Shown here one piece after another: positions 34,388 to 42,722 of a stretch of 44,677 bases of DNA (the stretch's first letter is position 1; every line of letters begins with the position of its first letter). Location of the stretch: positions 1 through 44,677 of the forward strand of contig CALDYJ010000062.1 in NCBI GenBank assembly GCA_937941095.1, given 5' to 3'. The notes beneath the pieces are model-generated. The model saw only the letters and a list, made by a program, of their open reading frames with translations, searched no databases and was not told where the DNA came from. The DNA is from an uncultured Saprospiraceae bacterium (GTDB taxonomy: Bacteria; Bacteroidota; Bacteroidia; Chitinophagales; Saprospiraceae). A program made the translations under genes and the position numbers.

Positions 34388-36583
34388 ATGACAGTCAAAA
34401 GAGCATTTTTCTTAACTACATGCCTAATTTTCATTCTTTTCTCTTGTAGAAAAGATGAAATAAACATTAGTAAAACTGTTCATGTAGAAGAACCAAATGT
34501 GATAGATGGCTATAATACCCCCACTGAATTCATTAAAGGAACAGTCTATGGCCAAATATTAGATGAGCAAGAAAAACCAATTTCTGAAGTCAATATTCTT
34601 CTAGATGATTATCAAACCCAAACCAATAAAGAAGGCTTTTTTCAATTGAAGGACATTCAAATGAACAAATTGGGCACATTCTTAAAAGCTGAAAAATCTG
34701 GATACATAAATGGAAGTAAGGTCTTTTACCCTACTGAAGGCTCTTTAAATAGGATCGAAATCAGTCTGATCGAAAAAGATAACTCAAAATCTTTCAGTTC
34801 TTTTAGCGGTGGTGAAGTTTCTGTAAACGAAGAGGTAAACTTAAGTTTTACTCCAAACAGTTTTGCTTATGAAGACGGAGAGATTTATTCTGGGGATGTT
34901 TTTGTTTTTGCTAAATTTTTTGATCCAAGCATCATAGGATTTTCTAATCAAGTTCCAGGAGATTTAAGTGGTCTTCAGCCTTCCTTAACCAACAAAGAAG
35001 TTTCTCTCTTCTCCTTTGGGATTTTATTAATCGAATTATACGATGCGCAGTTTCAAAAACTCAGTTTAATCGAAGAAAATTTTGTCAGTATTTCTTTGCC
35101 TATATCTTCTTCTTTAGCTGGTATAGCACCCGAAGAAGTTTCCCTTTGGTTTTTCAATGAAAATATTGGAAAATGGGTGGAAGAAGTTACTGCAATTAGA
35201 ATTGAAAACACCTACAAGGCAGAGCTGAAACATTTATCCTTTTGGAATTGTGCAATCCCAGATGAATCAATTAATCTGAAAATTAATATCAAAGAATTGG
35301 ATGGATCACCTTTGAAAAATACGGAATTGCAAATTTCTCTGATCAATGAATCAAATCTTTTCAAACAATATACCAATGAAGATGGTGTAATTTCTTTAAA
35401 TGTACCTCAAAACAAAAGTGTTTTAGTTAAAGCTTATGATCGATGTGGAGGCCAAATACTGAATGAAAATATAGGGCCTTTCTTTAATGACGAAACTGTT
35501 GAATTAAAATCTTTTGATCAGGAAATTTCAACAACTAGTATTAATGGTTTTTTAGTTTGTGAAACTAACGCTAAAGCAGAAGCTATCGCCGTTGTAAAAA
35601 AAGACAATCAAACTACTTATCACTACGTTGGAAATACCTTTGAAATTTTATTGAAAGATTGTGATAAGACAAATGACTTTTACAATGTCAGCTTTGTCAG
35701 CTTAGAAAACCAATTTGAAACTGGAGAAATTTTAGTTCAATCTGGACAAGCAAGTAATGTTGGAATTGTGGATGTTTGTAAAGAAGAAACGGAAGAATAC
35801 ATCAATTTTAGGGTGGAAGGCGAAGAATCAATTTTTGCATTTTATGATCCTTTCTCTTACACCATAGACTTTTTGAGTCCAAAATACACACATTTAGAAG
35901 CCTGGAATCCCGAGTTGAATCTGAGAATTGAAATCAATCTTCAAGGCATGCGCGCAGGAAGTTTTGCAGCAGATTCACCTCAAAACGGTCTTTTCTTCAA
36001 TAACCATGTATACTTTGAGGACCAAGGCATAGGTTTCGATGGATTTATGGAAATCGCTCAAGTAGAAACTTATGGCGAGGTTGGTGAATTTATTACGGGT
36101 TATTTTTCAGGAAGGGTGAGCCATCCCATCAGTCAAAATAATTATTCCTATAAAAACATCTCAGGATCTTTTAAGGTAAAAAGAGAGGCTAACCAATTAG
36201 ATGGTAGTTACACAGAGTTCATTTCTCAGAACTATAGGTTTATTGAGCCTAACTTAAAAGGCGTTTTAAGCAATGGTGTTTTTGAAACCATTTCTGATCC
36301 GCTGACAAACTTAGATGGCATATCAATAAAATTTTATGGAGAAGGAATAGGTAGTTATTCTGACCCAAATGGAGTCGGCAATTTGAATGGGATCACCCAT
36401 CAAATGGAAGAAATTAACTGGGCATTGGTGGACAACAACATTAGAGAATTCATAATCACAGATTTTGGAGAAGTTGGTGAAATGGTTAAAGGATATTGGT
36501 CCGATGATGTTGAACGAACCAATCTACAAAACAATGAAAGATATTCTGCTTTAGGCGCATTTGCCATATTGCGAACAAAATAA
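34388..36583 (+). CDS. Large lipoprotein with carboxypeptidase-regulatory-like domain
   Basis: The product is 731 residues. The N-terminal signal ends in LIFILFSCRKDE with the lipobox Cys at residue 20, so it is a lipoprotein. Residues about 50-125 form a carboxypeptidase-regulatory-like (beta-sandwich) domain with the GQILDEQEKPISEVNILLDD start and the NKEGFFQLKDI turn. The remaining 600 residues are beta-rich with further sandwich-like units around 300-380 and 390-470 and no catalytic motif. It is likely surface- or periplasm-facing. The stop is 14 bases before the sigma-factor start, so the lipoprotein belongs to the same transcript as the sigma factor and the barrel-ended protein. Confidence 0.78.
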   Translation: MTVKRAFFLTTCLIFILFSCRKDEINISKTVHVEEPNVIDGYNTPTEFIKGTVYGQILDEQEKPISEVNILLDDYQTQTNKEGFFQLKDIQMNKLGTFLKAEKSGYINGSKVFYPTEGSLNRIEISLIEKDNSKSFSSFSGGEVSVNEEVNLSFTPNSFAYEDGEIYSGDVFVFAKFFDPSIIGFSNQVPGDLSGLQPSLTNKEVSLFSFGILLIELYDAQFQKLSLIEENFVSISLPISSSLAGIAPEEVSLWFFNENIGKWVEEVTAIRIENTYKAELKHLSFWNCAIPDESINLKINIKELDGSPLKNTELQISLINESNLFKQYTNEDGVISLNVPQNKSVLVKAYDRCGGQILNENIGPFFNDETVELKSFDQEISTTSINGFLVCETNAKAEAIAVVKKDNQTTYHYVGNTFEILLKDCDKTNDFYNVSFVSLENQFETGEILVQSGQASNVGIVDVCKEETEEYINFRVEGEESIFAFYDPFSYTIDFLSPKYTHLEAWNPELNLRIEINLQGMRAGSFAADSPQNGLFFNNHVYFEDQGIGFDGFMEIAQVETYGEVGEFITGYFSGRVSHPISQNNYSYKNISGSFKVKREANQLDGSYTEFISQNYRFIEPNLKGVLSNGVFETISDPLTNLDGISIKFYGEGIGSYSDPNGVGNLNGITHQMEEINWALVDNNIREFIITDFGEVGEMVKGYWSDDVERTNLQNNERYSALGAFAILRTK

Positions 36584-36597
36584 AATAAAACGATTTA

Positions 36598-37140
36598 TTG
36601 ACCTTAAATGAAATTATAAAAGGTTGCCAAAACTATGACAAGAAATGTCAGTTTGAATTGGTTAATAAATACTCTGGGTATTTAAAAACCATCTGTCGTG
36701 CCTATGCGCATGATGAAGCAACCGCAAAAGATATGGTTCAAGAATCGTTTATGGTTATCCTCACAAAAATTGAGGCTTATAAGCCTATAGGCTCTTTCGA
36801 AGGGTGGATGAGAACCGTCACTGTCAATTGTGCTTTGAATTGGTTAAGAAAAAGAAAGCTAATAAAGAAAACGGATCTGATGGCTGTTCGCGATGATAAG
36901 ATGGAACCAAAGATTTACAATGAGTTAAGTAAAGAAGATGTACTAAAAATCATTCAAGCTTTACCAGATATGCACAGGCTTGTTTTTTCATTAATTGTAC
37001 TCGAAGGGTATACACACAAAGAAGTTGGAAAAGAGCTAGGCATCAAAGAAGCTACTTCTAGGTCTCACTTTTTGCGGGCAAGAAGAAAGCTTCAAGAGAA
37101 ATTAAACTTAAAAAAAATTAAACTACATATTGCCATATGA
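36598..37140 (+). CDS. ECF-type RNA polymerase sigma factor
   Basis: The product is 180 residues with a TTG start. Region 2 (about 18-90) contains the KDMVQESFMVILTKIEAYKPIGSFEGWMRTVTVNCALNWLRKRK stretch in overlapping pieces, a clear sigma-70 region 2 pattern. Region 4 (about 115-168) has LPDMHRLVFSLIVLEGYTHKEVGKELGI, and the helix-turn-helix ends at SHFLRARRKLQ. It directs polymerase to a specific regulon in response to a signal. Its stop overlaps the start of the TM/barrel protein (ATGA), which suggests that protein controls it. The first gene of the unit is the large lipoprotein. Confidence 0.9.
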   Translation: MTLNEIIKGCQNYDKKCQFELVNKYSGYLKTICRAYAHDEATAKDMVQESFMVILTKIEAYKPIGSFEGWMRTVTVNCALNWLRKRKLIKKTDLMAVRDDKMEPKIYNELSKEDVLKIIQALPDMHRLVFSLIVLEGYTHKEVGKELGIKEATSRSHFLRARRKLQEKLNLKKIKLHIAI

Positions 37141-38495
37141 AATGGAATAAGTTTACAAAGAAAGTCAATCAAGAACTTTCTGATTATCATTCAGAACAAG
37201 ATCCTCTTGAGATATGGGCTGGTATTGAAGACCGAGTTGATCTTTTGAATGCTAAAAAGAAAAAGAATAGAAAACCAATTTGGATGGCTCTAGGTATTTG
37301 TGCTTCATTAGCAACTTTTTCTTTTTTCTTTCTTGATGGAAATAAATTCGAAAAAGAATCAAAGCATGCTGTTCAAATAACGGAATTGAATCAGCCTTCA
37401 CAAACAGTACTTGAAAGCCATTTAATTAAAGACAAAATTTCTACCAAAGAAGAAAGCGCTCTTATCAAAACTAAAATTAAGAACTCCAAAACCGAATCAA
37501 ATCAACAATCAACTTATCAGATTAATAAAATTTTACCTTTTAGTCTTAGAGCTCAAAACACAATTTTTGAAAAAACTAAACCAAAGGCGACCAATACACA
37601 TTTTAAAGCTAATCCTTTAACTAAGCACAGTCCTGATCTTGGTTTGCAAAAAGAAAGGTTAAATCAAATTTCTCTATTAAACTCACTGCCATTAAAACCT
37701 ATGGTAATCAATCTCATTGATAAAGACATTCCTTTAAAAATCAATTTAGATAAGATTGCAACTCAAAGAATAGCGCTAAAACCGACTTCTAAATTTTCAA
37801 TTGGTTTATACAGTTCAATTTATTTGACAGATAAAAAAATGAAAACTACTTCAAAAGATGCACAAACACTTTTAGAAGCCAGATTAGATAAGGAAAAGAG
37901 CCTTGAAACGCTTAACTATGGTCTAAGTTTTGGGTTGCAGATTAAAAAAGGATTCGGTATCGAATCAGGTATTGAATACCTTCAAATAAATGAAACTTTC
38001 AATACCCTTGAAACTGAGGTCAACACTGCGATAATTGAAGGGACTGAAACCATTATAAATAATGTCGCAAACGAAAGTGTAAGCATTACAGGAGATGTTG
38101 TGGAGACTACCACCATTAACAGAGACTTTCAAATTTACAATCGATACAAATTAATCAACATTCCGATCTTCTTCAGCTATACTTTAGAGAACAATAATTG
38201 GGCACTAAAAACAAGTGCTGGTGTTTATGCAAATCTTAATTTGAAGGCGACAGGAAGAATACCTAATGGCTATGGGCAATCAGTAGCATTAGAAGAGCTT
38301 ACAATTTATAAAAACACTGTAGGGTTTTCTTATGGATTGAATGTTGCATTGCAGAGAAAAATAAGTGCAAAATGGACTCTAAACTTATCTCCTAGTTTGA
38401 GGATTTATCCTAAAAGTTTTACCATCGACTCCAATCCAATTCATCAGAAATATAATCTTTTAGGGACAAGTTTGGGAGTAAATTATACCTTATAA
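37137..38495 (+). CDS. One-TM protein with C-terminal outer-membrane-type beta-barrel
   Basis: The product is 452 residues. Residues 1-47 are charged and cytosolic-looking; one membrane helix lies at about 49-67 (WMALGICASLATFSFFFLD). A Lys/Ser/Thr/Asn-rich linker runs to about 215, then a region with the alternating pattern of an outer-membrane beta-barrel (from FSIGLYSSIYLT, with GIESGIEYLQI, INIPIFFSYTL and LGTSLGVNYTL at the end). No signal peptide is present, since the membrane helix is internal. The four-base overlap with the sigma factor makes it a candidate anti-sigma factor, with an N-terminal sigma-binding end and a C-terminal sensor. How one chain would bridge both membranes is not clear. 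Confidence 0.72.
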   Translation: MKWNKFTKKVNQELSDYHSEQDPLEIWAGIEDRVDLLNAKKKKNRKPIWMALGICASLATFSFFFLDGNKFEKESKHAVQITELNQPSQTVLESHLIKDKISTKEESALIKTKIKNSKTESNQQSTYQINKILPFSLRAQNTIFEKTKPKATNTHFKANPLTKHSPDLGLQKERLNQISLLNSLPLKPMVINLIDKDIPLKINLDKIATQRIALKPTSKFSIGLYSSIYLTDKKMKTTSKDAQTLLEARLDKEKSLETLNYGLSFGLQIKKGFGIESGIEYLQINETFNTLETEVNTAIIEGTETIINNVANESVSITGDVVETTTINRDFQIYNRYKLINIPIFFSYTLENNNWALKTSAGVYANLNLKATGRIPNGYGQSVALEELTIYKNTVGFSYGLNVALQRKISAKWTLNLSPSLRIYPKSFTIDSNPIHQKYNLLGTSLGVNYTL

Positions 38496-38539
38496 AAAAA
38501 ATGAAAAAAATAATTCTGTAAGCCGCTAAATATGGTTTC

Positions 38540-38800
38540 TCATTTATTTTCCTTTTTCTTTTTCATCATTTTGATGTCGTAATCATCCATTGTGCCTTTT
38601 ATTCTAAGGTTTAGATAACGAGTTTTTTTATTCGAATCCTTTTCAATAATTTCATCAAAAGTCTCTTCTTTGTCATCCGTTTTTTTATTACCAAATAACT
38701 TATTTCGGGCACCTTGATTAACTATTTTCCAAGGAATGCGAACATAATATTCCAAAGCTCCAAGTAAGGACTGCTTTCCAGATAACTCATAATGGCCAAG
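38540..38800 (-). pseudogene. C-terminal remnant of an AsmA-like protein
   Basis: An open frame from a TGA at 38801 to the TAA at 38540 has no start codon of its own except an internal TTG. The residues read LSGKQSLLG, then EYYVRIPWKIVNQGARNKLFG, then an acidic stretch and RYLNLRIKGTMDDYDIKMMKKKK. This tail matches my recollection of AsmA-like proteins of Bacteroidota, which end with a similar RIPWK/KLFG segment and a final TGTxDDY-Lys-rich end. About 85 residues of a protein normally many hundreds long remain, so the gene has lost its 5' part. The left end abuts the Crp remnant on the same strand. Confidence 0.45.
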
Positions 38801-38824
38801 TCAAATCGAACAGAAGATAAATTC

Positions 38825-39326
38825 TTAATTTGGGATTACTTGTTCAAATACTTCATATTCCGTGATAAATTTCTCGTATTTTTCTTTCGCACTCATTGTT
38901 AGTAAACCAAAGATTCTTTTTTGAAGCGCAGCAATTCTATTTTGAAGATTTATACTGCGCTTTAATCCAATTCAGGAAATTTGGAAAATAGTGGTTCTAG
39001 CTTTGATTGTTCAATGATCATAATTTTTGAATGCGAAAGACTTTCAATACTGAGAAGGGACTTTTTCTCATTGAACAAGGTCATGTAATCTCTAATCCAC
39101 CAATTTTTATTAGAAAATTGTAAGGTGTGATCTTTGCCAGTTTCTGTTTTATAAAAAGCCCTCAGGCATCCACTTGCTACAAATATTTGGATCTTCCTGC
39201 TGGAATGCTCCTTAAGAATTAATTCACCTTTCTCTAGTTTCTTTCTATGATGATTGCTTTAAGATCTTTGACAAATTCATCTGATAGAGCAATACCTTTT
39301 TCTAAATATTCAATTAATTCTTTCAT
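38825..39326 (-). pseudogene. Frameshifted Crp/Fnr-family regulator remnant
   Basis: Three consecutive frames add up to the effector-binding part of a Bacteroidota Crp/Fnr regulator. ATG at 39326 gives MKELIEYLEKG and 30 codons, ending at a TAG at 39234-39236. A one-base shift in an A-run restores KLEKGELILKEHSS, then VASGCLRAFYKTETGKDHTLQF and WWIRDYMTLFNEKKSLLSIESL, up to a TAA at 38962-38964. A second shift gives LQNRIAALQKRIFGLLTMSAKEKYEKF, the long dimer helix, ending at 38825. The C-terminal DNA-binding helix-turn-helix expected next is missing, and an AsmA-like remnant begins instead. It would have been a cAMP-receptor-like regulator and is now surely inactive. Confidence 0.7.
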
Positions 39327-39435
39327 TTCAATTCATTAGCACTGACGATTTGGAAAGATGCCGTTTCTCTAGCAAAGTGATGAGATATAGCGAACATTAT
39401 CTATTATTGTTTCTGTATTTTATTTTAGAAGCTTT

Positions 39436-40932
39436 TTAAAGATAAACAGAGACTGTCATCACAAGCATTATCACCCCTAAAAGAATAAAAAAGAGTGGTA
39501 AAACGAATTTTAGCCATTTATCAAAACCGATCTTTACAATTGCCAAAGAAGCTAAGATCAAACCAGTTGGGCTTATGAAATAAAATAAACCCATCCCAAA
39601 TTGGTAAGCATTTACAATTATTTCCCTTCCTATTCCAACTGTATCCGCCAATGGTGCCATGATAGGCATTGACAATACTGCCAATCCCGAAGAAGATGGT
39701 ATAAAAAAGGATAAGCCTGCGTATAAAAACAGCATAACATTTGCAAAGAGCCCTTTGTTCATTCCTTCTGTGACTCCACTAGCATAATATAGCATGGTGT
39801 CACTAATCAAACCATCATCCATAATAATTGTAATACCTCTAGCAATGCCTATAATGAAAGCTACGCCTAATAAATCTGCAGCTCCTTTTGCGAAAGCTTC
39901 CATAAAGTCATTTTCTTTTAGCTTAGCTAAAAAACCTATGATGATAGCCCCTATCAAGAAAGTAGTCGTCATTTCTACAAACCACCAGTGCAATTTGGAT
40001 ACACCTATTATCATAATTATAAAAGTCGATGCAAATACAAAGAGTATCAATTTCAACCTATTCGTTAGTTTTAAATCTTTGCCTTCATTTTTAGCTCCGA
40101 ATAGCGTTTCCATCTGTTCCTTTTGATCAAAGATGATTGACTTCCTAGGATCAGCCTTTACTTTTTTAGCATACCTAAGGATATAAAAAATGCAAATGAA
40201 CGTACATAAAGCCAACATCCCAATACGTCCATTTAAGCCGGTTGTCCAAGTGATACCTGCAGCATCAGAAGCAATAATGCTCGAAAAAGGATTTGAAGTG
40301 GAGCACATAGTCCCTACGGCCGAGCCAATAAATATACAAGCCACCCCGACAATGGCATCATATCCAGCAGCTAAAAAAACAGGTATCAAAATAGGAAAAA
40401 AGGCCATTGTCTCTTCTGCTAAACCAAAGGTTGTTCCTCCGATTGCAATTAATAAAGTAACAAGAACAATCAGTAAGTATTCTTTTCCTACTAAAGTTTT
40501 GGCAAGTGAGGCAATGCCCGCATCAAATGCACCTGAAAGATTCATTATCCCAATCAAACCTCCAATAATGAGCACTAAAAAAATAATATCAGCCGCTGCA
40601 ATAATACCTTTAATTGGAGATTGAAGAAATGCAATAATCCCTTGAGGCTTTGATTTAACCGTTTGATAAGTTTTAGGTATTCCAATTGCTTTGTAGATCC
40701 CACCCCCAGTAAAATTCTCAATAGGGATTTTTATATTGAGCTCATCTAATGTCTGCTGCGTGGCTGGTAACTCTTTAGATTCGTTTTGACCACTTTGTAT
40801 TAAACTATTGCCTTCTTTATTGTAAGTTAATGCATCAAATTTTCCGGCTGGAATAAGCCAAGTAAGTATGGCTACTAATCCAGCAATGATGAATAAGATG
40901 GTTTGAGCACTTGGGAACTTTATATTTTTCAT
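39436..40932 (-). CDS. yfcC: YfcC/DcuC-type membrane carrier
   Basis: The product is 498 residues with about 12 membrane segments. The N-terminal SAQTILFIIAGLVAILTWLIPAG matches the YfcC family (DcuC/ArsB-like carrier superfamily), and the GGTTFGLAEETMAFFPILIPV and SAVGTMCSTSNPFSS stretches are typical substrate-site loops of these carriers. FIPSSSGLAVLSMPIMAPLAD near 415-435 is the second half's equivalent. The family moves organic anions or basic amino acids; the substrate is not determined here. The gene is intact, although flanked by remnants on both sides: the Crp pseudogene starts 110 bases beyond its stop. It has its own upstream region (40933-41098) with a 12-bp palindrome TCTTGTACAAGA at 41026-41037. 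Confidence 0.87.
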   Translation of the reverse strand: MKNIKFPSAQTILFIIAGLVAILTWLIPAGKFDALTYNKEGNSLIQSGQNESKELPATQQTLDELNIKIPIENFTGGGIYKAIGIPKTYQTVKSKPQGIIAFLQSPIKGIIAAADIIFLVLIIGGLIGIMNLSGAFDAGIASLAKTLVGKEYLLIVLVTLLIAIGGTTFGLAEETMAFFPILIPVFLAAGYDAIVGVACIFIGSAVGTMCSTSNPFSSIIASDAAGITWTTGLNGRIGMLALCTFICIFYILRYAKKVKADPRKSIIFDQKEQMETLFGAKNEGKDLKLTNRLKLILFVFASTFIIMIIGVSKLHWWFVEMTTTFLIGAIIIGFLAKLKENDFMEAFAKGAADLLGVAFIIGIARGITIIMDDGLISDTMLYYASGVTEGMNKGLFANVMLFLYAGLSFFIPSSSGLAVLSMPIMAPLADTVGIGREIIVNAYQFGMGLFYFISPTGLILASLAIVKIGFDKWLKFVLPLFFILLGVIMLVMTVSVYL

Positions 40933-41025
40933 TAAAGTTTTACTGATTTTTGTTCTTGAATTTAAAAATAGTAAAAATAAAAGGATAAAATAATATTGCT
41001 TCGAAATCTAGTGCACCATCTATGA

Positions 41026-41037
41026 TCTTGTACAAGA
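41026..41037. promoter_or_regulatory. 12-bp perfect palindrome upstream of the carrier gene
   Basis: TCTTGTACAAGA is a perfect dyad located about 95 bases before the carrier start codon. It could be an operator for a dimeric regulator, but a 12-bp palindrome can also arise by chance in a window of this size. Confidence 0.25.
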
Positions 41038-41098
41038 GTTAAGTTTGAAATAAACAAAAAACATTTAACAATAAATCCATCTAATTGGATTCTACCTT

Positions 41099-41224
41099 TT
41101 ACAAAATAATTAGTTTCTTAGTTATTTTATTCCCTTCTAATTCTTCAGTAATAAAATACATGCCACTAGATAAGGTACTTAAATCTAATCGTTTTTCTGA
41201 TTCATTTCCTAAAATCAAAAATGA
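41099..41224 (-). pseudogene. C-terminal type IX secretion sorting-tail remnant
   Basis: About 41 codons with no start read SFLILGNESEKRLDLSTLSS, then GMYFITEELEGNKITKKLIIL and a stop at 41099-41101. This is the type A sorting domain of type IX secreted proteins: LSxLxxGMYFI followed by KITKKLII. A small stem (AATCCA/TGGATT, 41074-41091) just downstream looks like the original gene's terminator. The frame closes upstream at a TGA (41225-41227), exactly where the amine-oxidase remnant begins on the other strand. Only the final portion of a secreted protein gene survives. Confidence 0.65.
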
Positions 41225-41763
41225 TCAGCTTTAAACCCGAAATGAGCACAGCGAAAAAAGATGCTATTGAATCCACCACTTTTCATCCTGGTTTTAAAGT
41301 AGCTATGAAATTTTCGGAAAAGTTTTATCCAGATGCTATTACTTGTAAAGTAGAAACCGGTGAAAAAGGATTCTATGATATGGCTTTTAAGAAAAGTACA
41401 AAAGACAATGTGCTTGGATTTCTTTGTACCGGAGGTGAAACTCAAAAGTATTATGCACTTAAGTCCGAGCAAGAAATTATCTCCAACTTACTTCAGGAGC
41501 TAGATGAAATGTTTGATGGAAAAGCATCAGCATCCTACTCAGGAAATTACATCTTAGAAAATTGGGGGCAACATGAATTTACAAAAGGCACTTGGACGCA
41601 AGCTATCCAAGAAAAAAAATCTCAATTAAAAATTTTTAATCTACCCTTAGACAATAAGGTCTATTTTGCAGGAGAAATTCACGACACTTATCAGCAAATG
41701 GGTGTACCCGGGGCAATACCATCTGGGTATTACGCTGCTGATAAAATATTGTCCGACGAATAA
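41206..41763 (+). pseudogene. C-terminal half of a flavin amine-oxidase-like gene
   Basis: The frame runs FLKSKMISFKPEMS and on, with an internal ATG at 41221 that gives a 180-residue open reading frame. The sequence matches the latter half of FAD-dependent amine oxidases: HPGFKVAMKFSEKFYPD, then GKYYxLEN-like (SGNYILENWG), and finally VYFAGEIHDTYQQMGVPGAI, the C-terminal FAD-contact block. The N-terminal FAD-binding Rossmann domain, normally the first 200-250 residues, is absent, and no such sequence lies upstream. The reading frame is open to the stop, so the truncation may be recent. It could still be translated from 41221 but could not bind FAD in the usual way. Confidence 0.7.
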
Positions 41764-42094
41764 AAAAATTTCAAACTCCAGACTTAATCTACAGATAAGA
41801 AATAAATTTCAGCCTGACAATGAATTGAATTATAAATGACTCTTCTATTTCTAGATCTTACCGTATTTGAAATTATAGTGACCGAATTTGAATTACTTTA
41901 GGTTTATTTTCAGATTTTCTTTAGGTTTACTAAACCTTGAAGGTTTAGTAAACCTGTCAGAGTCCGAGTCAGAGTCCGAATCCAAGATCATTCGGACCAA
42001 AACAAAAACTTTTATCCTTTGTGCTCTTAGAGTTTTAGTTCATATAGCCTTGATGTTGTATTATGAGCATTTTTATCTAAGGTGATACAATCTT
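41764..42094. other. 331-bp intergenic region with nested palindromes
   Basis: AT-rich DNA after the amine-oxidase remnant, before the GNAT-like gene end. Apart from the hairpin and direct repeat at 41923-41997 no gene-like signal is seen; a plus-strand frame from 41888 is low complexity and not supported. Confidence 0.5.
41923..41997. repeat. REP-like hairpin with adjoining tandem repeat
   Basis: AGGTTTACTAAACCT (41923-41937), a TGA spacer, then AGGTTTAGTAAACCT (41941-41955) form a perfect 15-bp inverted repeat. Each arm is itself almost self-complementary. Two copies of GTCAGAGTCCGA follow (41956-41967 and 41968-41979), and GTCCGAA at 41974-41980 pairs with TTCGGAC at 41991-41997 as a second hairpin. 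The structure resembles repetitive extragenic palindromes common in Bacteroidota genomes; the window holds only one copy. Confidence 0.7.
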
Positions 42095-42589
42095 CTATTT
42101 TTGTTTTGCCCATTCATCCCAATCAATTTCTCTTCCTGGGTAAGCAACATTATTGAAAGGCCATGTTGTTTTTATCCACTCTTTTACCGTTTCGAATAAA
42201 TGTTTATCTAATCCTTTGGGAACTTCACTTTGCCTTACCCACATACATATTTGAGCATCATAATCAAATTTAGTAGTCGGATAAATGTAAATGCATCCAA
42301 GGCATCTTGTTTCATCCGGACTCATGACTGTGTAAGCAAATGATGAACCTTTTTGAAATTCTTTTTGATGCCACCCAAGGTCAATAAGGTTTTGTTCAAT
42401 GGTTAATCCTCGAGGCCACTTATGATTGGGCCCAAACGGCTTTGTTTTTTGTAAGTGTGCTGAACTTGACATTACTGCATCATAATCTTTAACCACGTCG
42501 GACACGCTTAGCATTCTTATTTTCATAAGATTTGTTTCCAAATCTTTCGGAATTTCAAAATTTGTTGGTATAAAATGTTTGTCACTCAT
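42095..42589 (-). CDS. GNAT-like protein
   Basis: The product is 164 residues. The central strands with SSFAYTVMSPDETRCLGCIYIYPT and the following AQICMWVRQSEVPKGLDKHLFETVKEWI segment fit a GNAT fold with a weak acetyl-CoA site (no RxxGxG loop). NVAYPGREIDWDEWA ends the protein. It is cytosolic and of unknown substrate. It may be a degenerate or specialised acetyltransferase. It stands between two intergenic regions and is followed by the palindrome-bearing region. Confidence 0.6.
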   Translation of the reverse strand: MSDKHFIPTNFEIPKDLETNLMKIRMLSVSDVVKDYDAVMSSSAHLQKTKPFGPNHKWPRGLTIEQNLIDLGWHQKEFQKGSSFAYTVMSPDETRCLGCIYIYPTTKFDYDAQICMWVRQSEVPKGLDKHLFETVKEWIKTTWPFNNVAYPGREIDWDEWAKQK

Positions 42590-42722
42590 TTCTTTATGAT
42601 TGGTTGCTATTTACTTTTGATCCATCATCATTAGAAGAAGAACCTAAGGCTGCAAGAATTAACACAAATTAGGACAGAAACAAATGGCATAACATTTTGA
42701 AGTTTGGTTCCTTCTTGCTAAA

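Noticed and set aside
38760..38815. A possible continuation of the Crp remnant into its helix-turn-helix (SYLESSPYLE-like reading)
   Set aside because: The resemblance to the Crp recognition region is weak and this stretch is better explained by the AsmA-like frame.
41888..42085. A 65-residue plus-strand frame over the palindrome
   Set aside because: Low-complexity peptide derived from the tandem repeat (SESESES) and the hairpin; no start context or homology pattern.
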